Shown in pieces: positions 1-43,321 of a stretch of 64,000 nt of DNA. The translations under genes and the position numbers were made by a program. Every line of letters starts with the position of its first letter. Positions within the stretch are counted from its first letter, which is position 1. The notes under the pieces are model-generated. The model did no database searches. It saw only the letters and a program-made list of their open reading frames with translations, and was not told the DNA's origin. Where the stretch lies: the NCBI GenBank assembly GCA_028583405.1, contig CM053248.1:27550769-27614768 (forward strand), written 5' to 3'. Origin of the DNA: Pogonophryne albipinna (lineage: Eukaryota; Chordata; Actinopteri; Perciformes; Artedidraconidae).

Positions 1-1908
1 ATCAGTCTTATATTTGTTGTATACATTGATGATCGTATGCTCAATTTGATATTGCCTACCAACATTGACTCCTCACTGTTTCTTTACCAGACATAGGGGA
101 TTTAAATGATCAACTAATGTTTTGTTAGGCAAAGACATATTGGCTAAGTTAAAAACAAGACAATTGAGAGGGATTCAACTCCCCTTTGTTTGGGAGGAAC
201 ACACCTGGCGAAGACTTGTTCTGTACTGAGTGCACTCTTATAGTTGGAGCATGTACTTCAATTCCAACTGCGCACAATATAAAAGATTGCTCACCTTAAC
301 CCTCTTTGAGAGATAATTTGCAATGTAGATATTGGTAAGTGGTCTGTTATATATTTTAGAAGCTACTACTTGTTGAATTATTCACCCATTCCTTCCATCT
401 GATCTAGCATTGTCCATTAGTGACGTGCAGTATACTGAGAGCCCAGGTTGATAAACGCCTGTGGAGAGTGCATCGGCTGCTAAGTGACACCATTTGCTCT
501 GAAAAGCGAGATCAGGCTTGTACATCATGGCTTCAGCAGGACCCGTCCATCCAGAATCAAACAGATTGCTTTTTAGAAAACCCCACCAGACCCACGTCAT
601 ACACTCAGCTCCTTACTATCCCACTGAGCGGAGAGATAAATCATAAGAGCCATGGTCATAGAGACTCTTTATCTTCAGAGGGAACAGGCCTTTAAAGATG
701 GCAAGCGTTGATAAGTGGAAAACACAGACTCCAGTGATCTCTATCTGACTGCTGAAGGATGGCAGGAGTGGATGAACATGGCTGATTTATCAGGTCAACA
801 CAGGAGACACACAGATAGGTGGGGTAAAAGATGAAACAGATGTTTCTCCGAGGAGGAAAAGCACACATTCCATAATTGTGATGCAGCATGAGGGACTTTC
901 CATTTTTCTTCAATCTGATTTTTATTATAGCAATTGTTTTGTCATTTCATTAGGTTATATTGAGATTGAGTATTGTTTCAGAAAGCACGCCAAACACATG
1001 GCTTTGCTGGCTGAAACATAACATTGTTAGGTTTTATTTATTCATGAAGTAATAGGGATGTTCTGATGTTTTACTGTAGTTGTTGATTCCTGTTGATGAT
1101 TATAGAACTGGCTTCAATGAGCAGCATTTTCATTTGTTGTTAAGAGGGCTGCAAAGATTTAGCACAAGTAAAGAAAACAGCACAATGCAGAGGGTTTTAA
1201 AGACAGAGACAGAAGGGGAAAAGGCGACTCAAGTAGGATCATATTGCTAATTTCCACCAGTGTGAAAAAGATAATTTGATTATAACTCATAAGGGTTTAC
1301 TCATCATACTTTAATATGTTTTGTCTGATTCAATTTCCATTAGTTTGAAATATCATGTCCCTACCCCTCCTAACCCAGCATAACGCCAGAGTTAGCAGGG
1401 AAAACATCTCTAAGTGAAGACAGATGCTGCTTTTAAGGGAGGTGGACACACACAGTAATCCCACAGGTGATTCAAAAAGTGAAAACATATAAAACACACA
1501 AGGAATTCTTTTGAAAAATGGTCACTTCTTCTTACCCGAGGAGCAAAAGGCCTTGTTAGAAGCATAGAGAAAGTACACAAAACAGTATGAATATAAAGTG
1601 TGCTTTGCTGTACTTGGTGGCATAGAAGCAAGCTCACCTCCTAACATGAGGGCAGCAAGGTGTACTGCTGCTGCTTTGATAAGCTGCGCTGTGCCCTGCT
1701 TGAGTGTTTAAAGATAAAGAGGCAAGCTGGCAGAGTGCCCCTGGATGATGAGAGTCAGATGGGGTAGAGAAGGGAAGAGAAAGATATGATGGCTAGCTGA
1801 CAGGATGTGCACGTCAACAGCATGAGTGCCTGCAAAATCTCTATTGGCGTCAACAGCGCCTAAACAGAACATGTATTAACATTTTGACTAAGGGTTAAAT
1901 ACAGATAT

Positions 1909-2084
1909 AGGGCTGCAAGTCACCAATATTTGTATTATCCATTAACTCCCCATTGTTTTCAAGATTCATCAGCAAATTGACTGGTGTATAATATGTCAGA
2001 AAAATATAGTTTAAAGTCCAAACCTCTAATGTATTCATTTTAACATCATAGACTCAGCTATTAGTTGACTAACCGTTGCAGCCT
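1909..2084. mobile_element. Diverged hAT-type MITE
   Basis: The left end reads AGGGCTGCAA and the right end TTGCAGCCT, which are inverted copies. Between them is AT-rich sequence with ATTAACTCC and ATTAGTTGACTAACCG blocks, like the abundant fish MITE family whose ends read GGGCTGCAAC. No clear target-site duplication was found, so the copy is old or its exact ends are uncertain. It lies inside ADAM12 intron sequence. Confidence 0.5.
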
Positions 2085-2778
2085 AAACGTTCCCAGGGAT
2101 AAGACTCCAATCAGAAAGCTGCATTATACCGTTTTTATCTTCATCCACACCTGAGCCAGCTCCATTTGCTTAATGAAGACAATGTTCAATGTGCTTGAAA
2201 GCTTTCATGCTGGTAAGCTGGCCTTTGTTCTTAAATTCTCTTCATCATACAAATGGTAAAAGAATACCGGCCTCTTTCTTCACCTTAATTCTGTGATATC
2301 GAGTTAGCAGTGGAGGGGAAACAGGGACTGAGGGAAGAAGAGGGGAGAACATTTTGTCCATTTATGTAGAAGTGAAGCTGTTAAATAATTGAATATATTA
2401 GTAGTCGATTTTATTTATACGTATCTACTGAATTGAGTCCAGAAACCAGTTTTTCATTTTCAATTGTTACTTTTCTCGAGAGACAAAGGATAAAACGTCA
2501 TGTGAAATAAGTCATGTTTACTTCTGACTAATCTGTTAAAGAACAGTTGTGCTCTTCAGTGAGTTGATTGAACACAGTGTCCATGTGTGTGTCCTCTCCA
2601 GTGGCCTCCTGGAGATTTCACCATAGGGTGCAATTGGATCACACTAGCCCACCCTGGCTTATCTATGGAGGAGGCAGATAAGAGCGGAGAGGATCCAGGC
2701 TGCCATGCCAGCACGGATAAAGAGGCTCAGGTTGAAAGTGGGCCATAGTGTGATAGCAGAACACTCAGCCAGCAGGAT

Positions 2779-2826
2779 TGTGTGTGTGTGTGTGCGCGCG
2801 TGCACGTGTGCGTGTGCGTGTGTGCG
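2779..2826. repeat. Compound TG/CG dinucleotide tract
   Basis: An alternating purine-pyrimidine run of about 48 bases goes from TG repeats into CG and mixed TGCG repeats. Such tracts can adopt Z-DNA. It lies in the ADAM12 intron and no gene function is inferred. Confidence 0.8.
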
Positions 2827-3767
2827 AACTGAAACATGAGAGCAACGTCTGCTCCATGGACAGGAGTTGTATTTGCCTCGGTTTGAAAGAGCCTCAAAAC
2901 AATCATCTCCATGTTCTCCCTTTTCTTTTTGTCCTTAACTTCTTTTATGAAAATATGTGTTTCTTACCTTTTTTCAGTCATCCTATTTTCAGTCATGCTA
3001 GACGTTTAGCTTGGTCTGTTCGTCTGTGTTCAGACATTAATTGTTTGAAGGACGAATTTCCCTCTGTGATACACATCTTCTACTTTTCTCTTTTGCCCTA
3101 ATAATGTGTGTAAGATTTGGTTATAATTCTCTGCACCTGATTCCTGCTTCTTTGTTCAAAGTTTGGACTGTGATCCTTGACTACACCAAAAGAGATAAAT
3201 ATACACTAACAAATGTTATTTGAAAACCTTTACCATTTAAGAAAAGTGTGAATGTGCCTTCTTATATTTGGATATCATTCTCATTAGTCCATACTCCACT
3301 GTTTTAGTTAGTTGATGGAATCATTGTGGAGTTGTAATATAAATCAATACTTAGCATGTCACATGCTCTTTTAATTTCAGAAAGAAAAGCCAGGGGGGTT
3401 AAACTGTTTAATGCCAATCCAGTGCAGGCATCATTGTCTAAAAACAGTGATTTATTTGTGTTGTCAGAGTAACCTGTGACCTTATTGGGTCACTGTGAGG
3501 TGTATCAGATTGCTTTGTGATTCTTGTGTCTGCTGCCTTAAGTGTAGAGTGGAAAGTGTGTATTGAGTGGCCACCTACTAAATCTAAGCCGCCCTTTCCA
3601 GAGAGCTGCGGTTAACTGTGTCCTCCTAATGTCCTTCTTCTTCTTTCTCTGTTCTCTCTCTTCCTCTTTATCTCGCTTCATCTCTTGGTTTATCACTTTG
3701 TCATTACCACATTTATTGCTCATTCTTGCCTCGTCACCACCTATTCTCCTTTCACTCACTCATGCAG

Positions 3768-28428
<24,661 letters not shown>

Positions 28429-30905
28429 GACTTTCGCCGGGATGGGACAATGTTGTGATAAGACACTTCAAGAATTTGCACTATGAAAACTCTGAAATCC
28501 TTAAAAAAAAAAGATGGCGGCTTCTCTGAGTTTTGAATCGGGAGGTCTGCCGCGTCCTTTTGGTGCTCTGTCCCTGAATGGTGCTACGAGTCTGAGCTCA
28601 GGTACATGTAAAGTATTTATATTGTGTATTTATTGCCACGCAGTGCACTGTGCCAGACACTTTTACTACACGGTAGCAACAAAATTTAATTTGTCGTTTG
28701 CATCAGTTTCACCTTTTTTTTTAAAGGGCAGTCACGGAAAGGTCTCGGAAAACGAATCCAATATGTGATATTCTGATTGCAGAGATTATTTTATTAAATG
28801 TGTTTAAATGAAGGGAACCTTTTACATGATGGTTTTGATCTGTAAACTACAGGTAGAATTGGAAAAGGAGTATTGTGCAATGATGAACTAAAACACTTCT
28901 AGTTCATTTAAAACGCAGATGGACTTTTCTTGAAGAGCAATGCTCACCGTTTTGATAAGGCTTGAAACAACTACAGAAAAAGAAAAAGCGATGTTACAGC
29001 AATGTGTTCTGGGGAGAAAGGGCTGATTTTTTTTCAACAGACAGCTGAATTCCAAGTCTGTCTCCTCTGCATTTATATTTCGGAAAGGTAACAAGTGGAT
29101 TTGGGAAACTGTCAGTTCGCCATTTTCTTTTTTTTAACAAGACCCAGGAGGCTCACTCAAAGGATCTGGGTACTGAGGTATGGACTGAACACGGATCCAA
29201 AAGAGCGAGATCAAGGAAGCATCTTTTCCTCAGAGGGAGTAATCGTCTCAGAGATATTGCCCTGCTTAAGGTCATGTGTGTTTTCCCTGTGTGCCTGTCT
29301 ACACGAGGACTCTGAGTGAAGGACTTTCTTAAAGCTGAGGCCACGGAGGAGTCTTGGAGGCACTGAGGTGTGGATTACAAATCGTGATGTTATTGTAACG
29401 GGGTAAAATCGAGTTAACAAGGACACATGTCTTGATTTCTTTCTGCCACTGAAGTTAAGTTTCATCTAAAGTAACGTGGCATTTTTCTATATTTTGTACT
29501 TTTTTAATTTGGCTATTAAGATGAGTTTTTTTTTAAACAATCTACATGCCAGATATACAATCCTACATAAACTGTATTTTGAGTGATTGAAGTTGAACAG
29601 TCTTTCATCATTTTTGCAGGATTATTATTTTACTGAATTGCAGCGCTGCATGTATACATTCACACTGAGCAACTTTTCCTTTAAGCACAGCTCTTGTTCA
29701 CAAATATGTAGGCTTAAATAGACTTTGAACTTTTCTTACTTTTGATACTGCTATTTTTTTAATAATGCACTAGTTTTAAACTCGGTGCTTTGTTTACTTT
29801 TGCTTTTTCAATGCTATGTGTCCATGTAGGCAGTATTTGAGTCCTGTCACCTGAATGTATGTTAAGTCCATATGTTTCTCATGTTGTGTTACAGGTGAAC
29901 ACATTTCCATGGAGAATGCTTTTTTTATAATGATTGTTTGATACATTCTATGTAAAGAAAACACACTAAGTATCTGGTCATGGTCATTTGAACACTCATG
30001 CAGTATTAGTAAAACAGTTTTTCAAACACTTGAGAACGTTTTTGTGTTTGATGTTTGTGTGTCATGTAAAAAAACTACATATTTCCATACTTATTTTCAG
30101 AACGGTTACAAGCTTTTTCCCATTTGGCACTGACATTCAAAGCTCATTTGAAACCGTCAAAAGCAATTTGCTGAGGTCTTTGTAAGTGATCCAAATACTG
30201 CTTCAATCGATATTAGATTGTGTGTTCACTGCTGCCCATCAGGACTCTGCTGCTGACCTGCTGGAGTCAAGTGTGTGTGAAAGGAAGTTCAGAAAACAGT
30301 ACAGGACAACAATCTAGTTGCTAATGAGAAATCTAAGAAGCTCCACATGCAAGGAAGGACACACATTGTGAATGATGATCTCGTAAAAACGGACCCAAAA
30401 TCCTCTTGTTAAAAAGTTGCAACTGCAGACCGACTATATTTGTCAAAAAACGGGAGCAGGCTGGGATGCCATAGCCTTAATTTTGTTTAGTACTGAAGGC
30501 TTAAAGCATAATTAAGTCATTTACATATATTTGTATGCTTTAATATCAGACAAGTACGCTATATGTTTACAGAGAGTAGAGCCAATTAGGCTAGTTAAGT
30601 ATCTGAACAAATCTAATTCAATATTTAGAAAGTTTAGGATAACTCAATTAAACTCACCATGTGTGGCATTGGACAGATAAGGACTAAACAGCTCCATCGT
30701 GTGGACAAGCTGCAGCCTGCTGATGGTTAGTGGTGTACTCATGGTTGTAGGCCTACTGCGTTGTTGAAAAAGTATTTTTAATAGTTTTGTATTTTCTGAT
30801 ACAATCTTAGCTCAAAAGGGTACTTTTTAGGGTTTTAGAATCACAGAATTGTAAAAAAAACATTTCTTTTTTATTATAAACTTGTATTCACAACACGTGA
30901 ATAAA
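28429..30905 (+). other. adam12: Probable ADAM12 3' untranslated region
   Basis: This is AT-rich sequence without coding potential after the ADAM12 TGA, with many T-runs and ATTTA-like pieces. The first canonical plus-strand AATAAA seen is at 30900-30905, which would give a 3'UTR of about 2.5 kb. ATTAAA variants occur earlier (for example near 28793), so shorter forms are possible. The extent is inferred. Confidence 0.5.
30900..30905 (+). terminator. adam12: Candidate ADAM12 poly(A) signal
   Basis: A canonical AATAAA about 2.47 kb after the stop and about 655 bases before the DHX32 start codon. Placement is inferred from position only. Confidence 0.4.
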
Positions 30906-31230
30906 ACGTTAACAAGTTAGATAGTGTGTCATATTTATGGCTTGAGATATACTTAACATTAAGCAATTTTTAATAGGTATGTATTGTGTATTAATCAAGA
31001 GAGGGCAAGCCTTGCATGGTGAACTTTTTTATTGATTATGAATATTCATATTCCATAAGATTTAAATCCTACTGTTTTTATTGCACATACATTATTAAGT
31101 AGCTGAAACATCACATTTGTTATTATTTTAATCATAAAATGAGTAAAGGAAGATATGATAAAGGATTTTTGGATTTGTTATAAGGGAACATTAAAGTCAT
31201 CATTTCATGGGTCATTCACACGTGATTGTT

Positions 31231-31560
31231 GTGAATAATGAAGCCCTGTGCAAATCAATACACGTGTGCAGCCACGCTGGGAGAAATTACGCGCCGGTGC
31301 GCACTGCGTGTCTGCCAGCCTCAAGCAGAGCAACATCAAACTTTAACAGCTTAATTAAATATACTTTTAGAAATTAAGAAGCCGATTTGAGAGATTCACC
31401 TGATCCGTCCAAGTTTTGGAATACAAGATCAATTGTAAGGTATCGATCGAGTGGACGTTTTTTTTTAGTATATCACATTTAAAAAACGAAATGGATCGAT
31501 AGTTGAAATGGTAGGAAAAACCTTTGTCAGCTCTCGTCCGAATTGACAAATACATGTGTC
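31231..31560 (+). promoter_or_regulatory. dhx32: DHX32 promoter and 5' leader region
   Basis: A short CpG-rich island (ATTACGCGCCGGTGCGCACT, about 31287-31306) stands out from the AT-rich surroundings some 260 bases upstream of the DHX32 ATG. No TATA box is obvious. The sequence from there to 31560 is probably 5' leader continuous with coding exon 1. The start site is not determined. Confidence 0.45.
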
Positions 31561-38292
<6,732 letters not shown>

Positions 38293-38757
38293 TCTGAAAT
38301 CAAAAAATGGACTGTAATCCTGTCACCAAATGTAAAATGTGTTTGTCGATACAAACCATTGACTGTAATAATAAGTTATTACTTTGCCTAAAGGTTGTTT
38401 GATGGTTAGACATGGCGAGCAAATAAGTTTGGCTCGTCATGAGAGCATGTTGCAAAATAATGTTAATCATGAGCCTGTTTATTATTTGTGGTCCAATAAG
38501 ATTGTTTTAGTCTTATTGTGCCAGAAAATCCCTTTTTCCTGAGTGCTAGCATCTGGAAATGCAATATCCCGACTGCTGTTATCTATTCTGTCATTTAATT
38601 CTCCCATCCCACCGCCTGTTCACATTTTCCCTTTTTTTAATGCAAAGCTGCCTTTCTCATAGGTGTCTGGTTTTGAAACTGAATCATGATGTATGAGTTG
38701 ACATGCTGCCAGTTTAAGAAAGCACATGATTGTCAAGGCATGTTGATCTACAACGGA

Positions 38758-38769
38758 TTTATTAATAAA
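38758..38769. terminator. Palindromic bidirectional poly(A) signal, DHX32 / BCCIP
   Basis: The 12 bases TTTATTAATAAA are a perfect palindrome and give AATAAA on both strands: 38764-38769 on the plus strand and 38758-38763 (read as TTTATT) on the minus strand. They lie 466 bases after the DHX32 stop and 463 bases after the BCCIP stop, so one symmetric site can serve both convergent genes. Use by both transcripts is inferred. Confidence 0.65.
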
Positions 38770-39231
38770 CAGTAGCTACGATACAAAATCACTGTAAACT
38801 CAAATTTAGGATTTTGCTGCCGTTTTACAAATTAACAATGCATAATTTTCTTTTGTCAACAATCAAATCCAATTTTTGAAAATCATTTACCAGTTTGTTA
38901 AGGGAAATATAGGTGGGTTATCAATTTGGTTAATGTAGAATTAACCATTCAGTAATTTGACTTCAAGCTCACACACATCCACTATTGTGTTGAACATAAC
39001 ACATTTATCTTGGTTCATTCTTATAAACAAGTCTAAAAAACATGACTTGTATTTCTATTCATATTCACATGATATATTGGGTGTATACTGCTGCAGTATA
39101 AGCAAGGTATCTTAACCAGAAATGTGACATGCACTATTGTAGCTGACATTACAAAACATTTTCTGTTACAAGGGTATACAAGTACAACCATTTCCATGAG
39201 TATGAAAAGGTGTTTTAGTTTATTGTAAGGT

Positions 39232-42200
39232 TCACACAGTTAGGTATTCTTTGAGTTTTGCCATGATAGCAGGCATTCTGTCGGCTGGGATCAGCATCAC
39301 CGTCCTGAACGGTTTCATGGGAACATCATCGAACGACCACCTGCCGCTCAAACACGAGTCTGTCTCTTCCTGGACCGAGTAGTGGAACTGTATGATAGCT
39401 TGCTGTAAGGACAATACAAGTCATTATTTAAATCCAACATCTCTGGAGACTTGAAAGTCAAAATACATAGTTTTAGCTCATTGTACAACAATAAAATATT
39501 CAATTGAAGTGTTATCCAGATACTGCACGTCATATCATAAAACATTTTGTGAGCATCTCATGCATTACCTCAAAGAAGAATTCCTCCTCTGCATTGACGA
39601 ACAAGTATTCATCTTTGGGAGCTGCTCCTCTGGCTGGGACACTCTTGCTCACTTCTTTGCAGGTCTTGCTGATCATCAGACAATAGTGACACTTCCCACT
39701 GGGCATATTCGTCCTCTGAGCTTCAGCTAGTTCTTCCCTGGAAGCAGAACAAATATATTAGTTTAGTTCAGAGGTGGAAAGTAGTGGAGTACAAATACTT
39801 TGTTACTGTACTTAAGTAGTATCAGTACTTTACTCCACTACTTATTCTGATGACTTTTTACTTCTTACATTTTTAACACTACAGGGCTCGACATTATAAA
39901 TGGCCCGCTGGCTCGGAAGCACTATTTAGACACCCCGGGCCAGCATAACGTACTTTCCACTTGCCCGCTCGGGCCACTAAAAATATTGTTTAAAAAAAAT
40001 GTTTCCTGTGGTATTGGTATTTTGACTAGCAATTTTGTTAAATTGTTTCGTTTATTAACGCTACAACATAGCGTTTCGCGAGTCGGTTGTCGTCGTTGGG
40101 TGAAAAGCAAACAGCTCTTTGCTGCAGAGCGCAGCGCGAGCAGGCTCCCATAAGCGGGAGCGCGCTCCTTCACTACAGACTATCGCGCCACCTAACCATT
40201 CGCCAAAATGTTTTTAATACCAGCGGTAACCGGCCAAGCGCCGGGCAAAAAACAATCTTCAAATAAAAGAAAGTCACCGGAGGAGTTAAAGGAGAGTGAC
40301 CGGGAGCATGAGAAGAAGAGGGAGAGAAAGTTTCAGCTTGATCGATGGAGTTGGCTTCTGGTGCAGTGACGTGTCCTAAAACCCTTTTATAATCTATCGA
40401 TTAGATTTATGATTAGAAAATTATAAAAGTAGGGTAGACATGTGGAGATTATCCGGCTGAACAAAACGTGCATTTATCAAACAGGTTTGTTTTCCACAGA
40501 CCTTATTTCCAGCTATTTTCCAAAACCCTTGTCGAGGGAACCAGCAGCTTACTTCCTGGTTTTAGGACACGTCACTGGCTGCACCTCTCAATATGATGCC
40601 AATACAAACAAGGTCTTCTGTCGGCTCTGTACATCAATGCCGACCTATGCTGACAAGTAAGTGAAGAGTAGACAATATAAAGGTATTAGCTATAGGGAAA
40701 TGTCCCAGCAGTTTAGGATAATGAAGGTTCTAATCTAATCTATAGCCATTATATGTCTAACTCCTAATGACAGGAAGGTAGAAAGCGCATTATACAAATA
40801 ATACTCATAATAATAGCAGACATTTTTTAGCAATGACCACAATATCATTATTTTAATAAACCAAATATGAACAATTGAGGAAAATGAGGAAGAACTGATT
40901 GTTCAAATGTTGTAGTAGTAGTAATGTAGTTGGTGCATAAATTACTATTGCAACAAATGTGTTAATTTTCTTCATTATTAGTCGATTTTTTTTGGACGAA
41001 TGCTCCGGGCCAGAGGTTACAATGGTGGGGCCAGTGACAATACAATTCCACCGGCCCGGAGGAAGTATTACCCTTAATGTCTATCCCTGCACTAATACCT
41101 GTACTTTCTACTTCTTACATTTTCAAAACAGGTTAGTTACTTTAGTTTTAATCTGCGTTTGGTGGCGTGATCATTATTATTTAGAGTCATTGCGTGCCTA
41201 TTGATTTTAACACGATCCGTGTATCCATCATTTCCTGGTCTTCTCTAAAGAAGAGGGACCAATGAAAACTTTGTCATGTTGCCGTTGTTCAGCATGGAAA
41301 CATTCATTAGCTAACAATGACATTATTGTTCTATTAATATAAAGTGAGGTCAGTTACTCTTTAAAACAGATGGTAGTTATGGGTACTTTTTACTTAAGTA
41401 CGTTTCGAAGCCCATACTTCTTTACTTTTACTTGAGTAAAGAGGTTTAGTCAGAACTTCTACTTACCCGAGTATTTTTTAAACACTAGTATCTGTACTTC
41501 TACTTGAGTGAAGGATGTGTTTACTTTTGCCATCTCTGGTTTAGTTCCCTATATGAAAATACTTTCAAAAGACTGATTTAGTTTTGACCTTGAAAAAAGT
41601 AAGGTTGTTCTACCCTTCATATACTCTATTCTAAGTGTTACATGCATTCATATAACTAACACATCTTAAAAGTGTAATTTTTGTTACTTTACAAAGCACC
41701 ATCAGGTCATTTAGGACAGAGCAGAACTCACTGGAGCTGTTTGTGTAGTGGCAGTGCGATCTGGGGGGGCACGTTGATGAAGCGCTCGCTCAGCAGTAGC
41801 CCCACGGGCTTGCTGGGGTCATTGAGGATCAGCTCGATCTCTTCGGTCATGCTGGGGGTAGAGCTCTTCTCACACTGATCCACAATCAGTTCCTTCACCT
41901 CCTCCACACATTGCACATCCTGCCAATGAAGAAACATGTTAATTTCCTACAAAATCAGAGTGCCAGAAAGCCAATTATTCTGTAAGGTTAGTGCCAGGGA
42001 TGTTACCTTTCTCTCTGTAAGGTTGAGCATACTGATGAAGCCAAACACTTGATCTGAGTCTTCATCATCGCTGTCTTCTGGCACCTCAGCTTGCTGAAGA
42101 AAAGGGAAAGGACGAGTGAATACATGTTAGGGCTAAAAGTCCAGAATAGTCCCCTGGTAGATCTGACTTGACTTGTAACTATGAAGCAACTCACCTTGAT

Positions 42201-42994
42201 GACACTTCCAACATGATTCTGTTGAATGATGAGGTCTGTCATCTCTGATGTATTTACATGAGCCTTCAGGAACAGCTATATCCAAACAAAATGCACGTGA
42301 GCCCATGCTAAAATATAACACAACATATTCACTTTAAGATTTAGATGCAAAACAGAAGTGTTTTCTCAAACCTGTTGAAGGAGATTCTTGACGCCGTCGA
42401 AGTCGTTCGCTGTAATGTTGTGAGCTTCGAAGTCCACCATGACCTCCTGCAAGCGAAACATAAACAAAACAGAGTAGTTAGCACAACCTAACCTGACTGA
42501 AGTAGTCACTTCATTTACTTTTGTTACGTTTTTCCGAGTAGTTGTTTCAGGTACTTTCGAATGAATGAGAGTAACATTTATTTAATTTCACACAGGTTTT
42601 TGTTGTGCACTTTGTATTGAACATTTTCAAACTAACGATAATAAGCTACTAAAGTATACAATTCCCGTTTAAATAGCGAAGTAATGTTACACGTTTTAAT
42701 CCTGCATGAAAACAATAACAAATATAGCTAAAGTGGCTCACTGTGTTAACATGTGCTGACAGCTGAGTTAGCTTGTAGCTAACTCGCAGCTAACTCGCTG
42801 GCTAGCAAGGCCGTGCACATCAAGGCTTTTTAAAGACGTGGTTGTTGTTTTACCTCGTTGATCTCCTCCTCTGATGCCTCGCTGTCTTCATCCCTGGAAT
42901 CACCAGCCTCCTCTGAATTTTCATCGGAGCTGTTTTCAGTTTCCCCGTGATTTTCACTCAAACCTACTGCTCTCCTCTTAGCTGAAGAAGCCAT
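39232..42994 (-). CDS. bccip: BCCIP, BRCA2 and CDKN1A interacting protein
   Basis: Nuclear protein of the BCP1 family. In vertebrates it binds BRCA2 and p21 and acts in recombination repair, cell-cycle control and 60S ribosome maturation. Seven exons in gene order: 42994-42854, 42446-42372, 42275-42195, 42093-42007, 41919-41732, 39737-39569, 39402-39232. All phases agree and give 303 residues, against about 314 in human. The first exon is MASSAKRRAV followed by an acidic stretch rich in Glu, Asp and Ser (about residues 13-47). Family landmarks include DLIIQQNHVGSVIK, VFGFISMLNLTERK, KPVGLLLSERFINVPPQIAL, NAEEEFFFE, SVQEETDSCLSGRWSFDDVP and the end LKEYLTV. The upstream in-frame ATG at 43021 is rejected because MASSAKRRAV matches the family start. 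Head-to-head with UROS and tail-to-tail with DHX32. Intron 5 is enlarged by nested transposons. Confidence 0.95.
39892..41099 (+). mobile_element. Nested hAT-like element with CACTA 5-bp TSD
   Basis: The left end is CAGGGCTCGACATTA and the right end on the minus strand CAGGGATAGACATTA. CACTA flanks both ends exactly (39887-39891 and 41100-41104). A 5-base duplication departs from the usual hAT 8 bases and may indicate a 5-bp-TSD hAT subgroup. The interior of about 1.2 kb includes GC-rich 5' sequence, a short lysine-rich frame at 40208-40369, and an inverted pair around CAGTGACGTGTCCTAAAACC (about 40.37 and 40.57 kb). It is inserted into the hAT element at 39769-41538. Confidence 0.75.
40208..40369 (+). 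pseudogene. Short basic reading frame within nested transposon
   Basis: ATG to TGA, 53 residues. It begins MFLIPAVTGQAPGKKQS and continues with a Lys/Glu/Arg-rich stretch (SPEELKESDREHEKKRERKF). It resembles the N-terminal exon of a transposon-encoded protein rather than a host gene. A possible later piece with CRLCTSMPTYADK before a GTAAGT-like site lies at about 40.61-40.66 kb. Taken together these look like remnants of a decayed hAT-borne gene. No catalytic domain is present. Confidence 0.4.
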
Positions 42995-43321
42995 GCTCGC
43001 AAAACAGAGAACGCGTGTCAACTAAGTGGGCGGGGAAAAGGTTAAAGTGCATTATAAGCAGGAAACTGAAAGCCCCAAGCCGCCATCATGGCTCCATATT
43101 TGCTTGTTGCGGAAATGGAATAAACCACTATATCAAAAGGTGATATTAGTTATTTAAAGGGTGCCTAAACTATTGTTTCCGTTACACATAGGAAGTGCTA
43201 TTAAGCGTTTAGTTGATAATATTTGATTTGTATGGTTCTAAATAATATTTTTTCACAATTTACTTTATTTTTATGGCAGGTTAGTCAGATATTGAATGTT
43301 ATTTCTCCCCTTCTTGAAAGT
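42995..43321. promoter_or_regulatory. BCCIP/UROS bidirectional promoter
   Basis: BCCIP starts on the minus strand at 42994 and UROS lies on the plus strand from 43825, probably with a leader exon ending at 43361. Between them is a GC box GGGCGGGG (43028-43035). GCCGCCATCATGGC (43079-43092) read on the minus strand gives the YY1-type core GATGGCGGC. GCGGAAAT at about 43109 is ETS-like. No TATA box is seen. This matches a housekeeping head-to-head promoter. Start sites are not known. Confidence 0.6.

Larger units (their letters stand above)
1..3767. other. Intron upstream of first visible ADAM12 exon
   Basis: No exon was recognised here on either strand. The open frames are short, lack paired splice sites and do not resemble the ADAM12 prodomain, whose exons should lie 5' of this window. 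The stretch reads as AT-rich intron with a relic MITE near 1.9-2.1 kb and a TG/CG tract near 2.8 kb. The last 40 bases or so are the pyrimidine-rich acceptor region of the exon starting at 3768. Confidence 0.7.
39769..41538. mobile_element. hAT-type element with perfect 8-bp TSD in BCCIP intron 5
   Basis: The 8-base target duplication GTTTAGTT is intact on both sides (39761-39768 and 41539-41546). The ends are inverted: CAGAGGTGGAAAGTA at the left, and CAGAGATGGCAAAAGTA when the right end is read on the minus strand. An 8-base duplication and CAG...CTG ends indicate hAT-type transposition. Without the nested insertion (39892-41099) the outer element is about 560 bases and non-coding, built of repeated GTACTT/AAGTAC-like blocks. 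Related pieces lie at 19104 and 61841. Confidence 0.85.

Noticed and set aside
2578..2640. Possible ADAM12 prodomain exon after CTCTCCAG
   Set aside because: The translation has early stops and no similarity to the prodomain.
42995..43021. Upstream in-frame ATG of BCCIP at 43021, nine codons earlier
   Set aside because: The family starts at MAS-SAKRRAV, and the extra codons (MTRVLCFAS) have no counterpart. The downstream ATG at 42994 is preferred.
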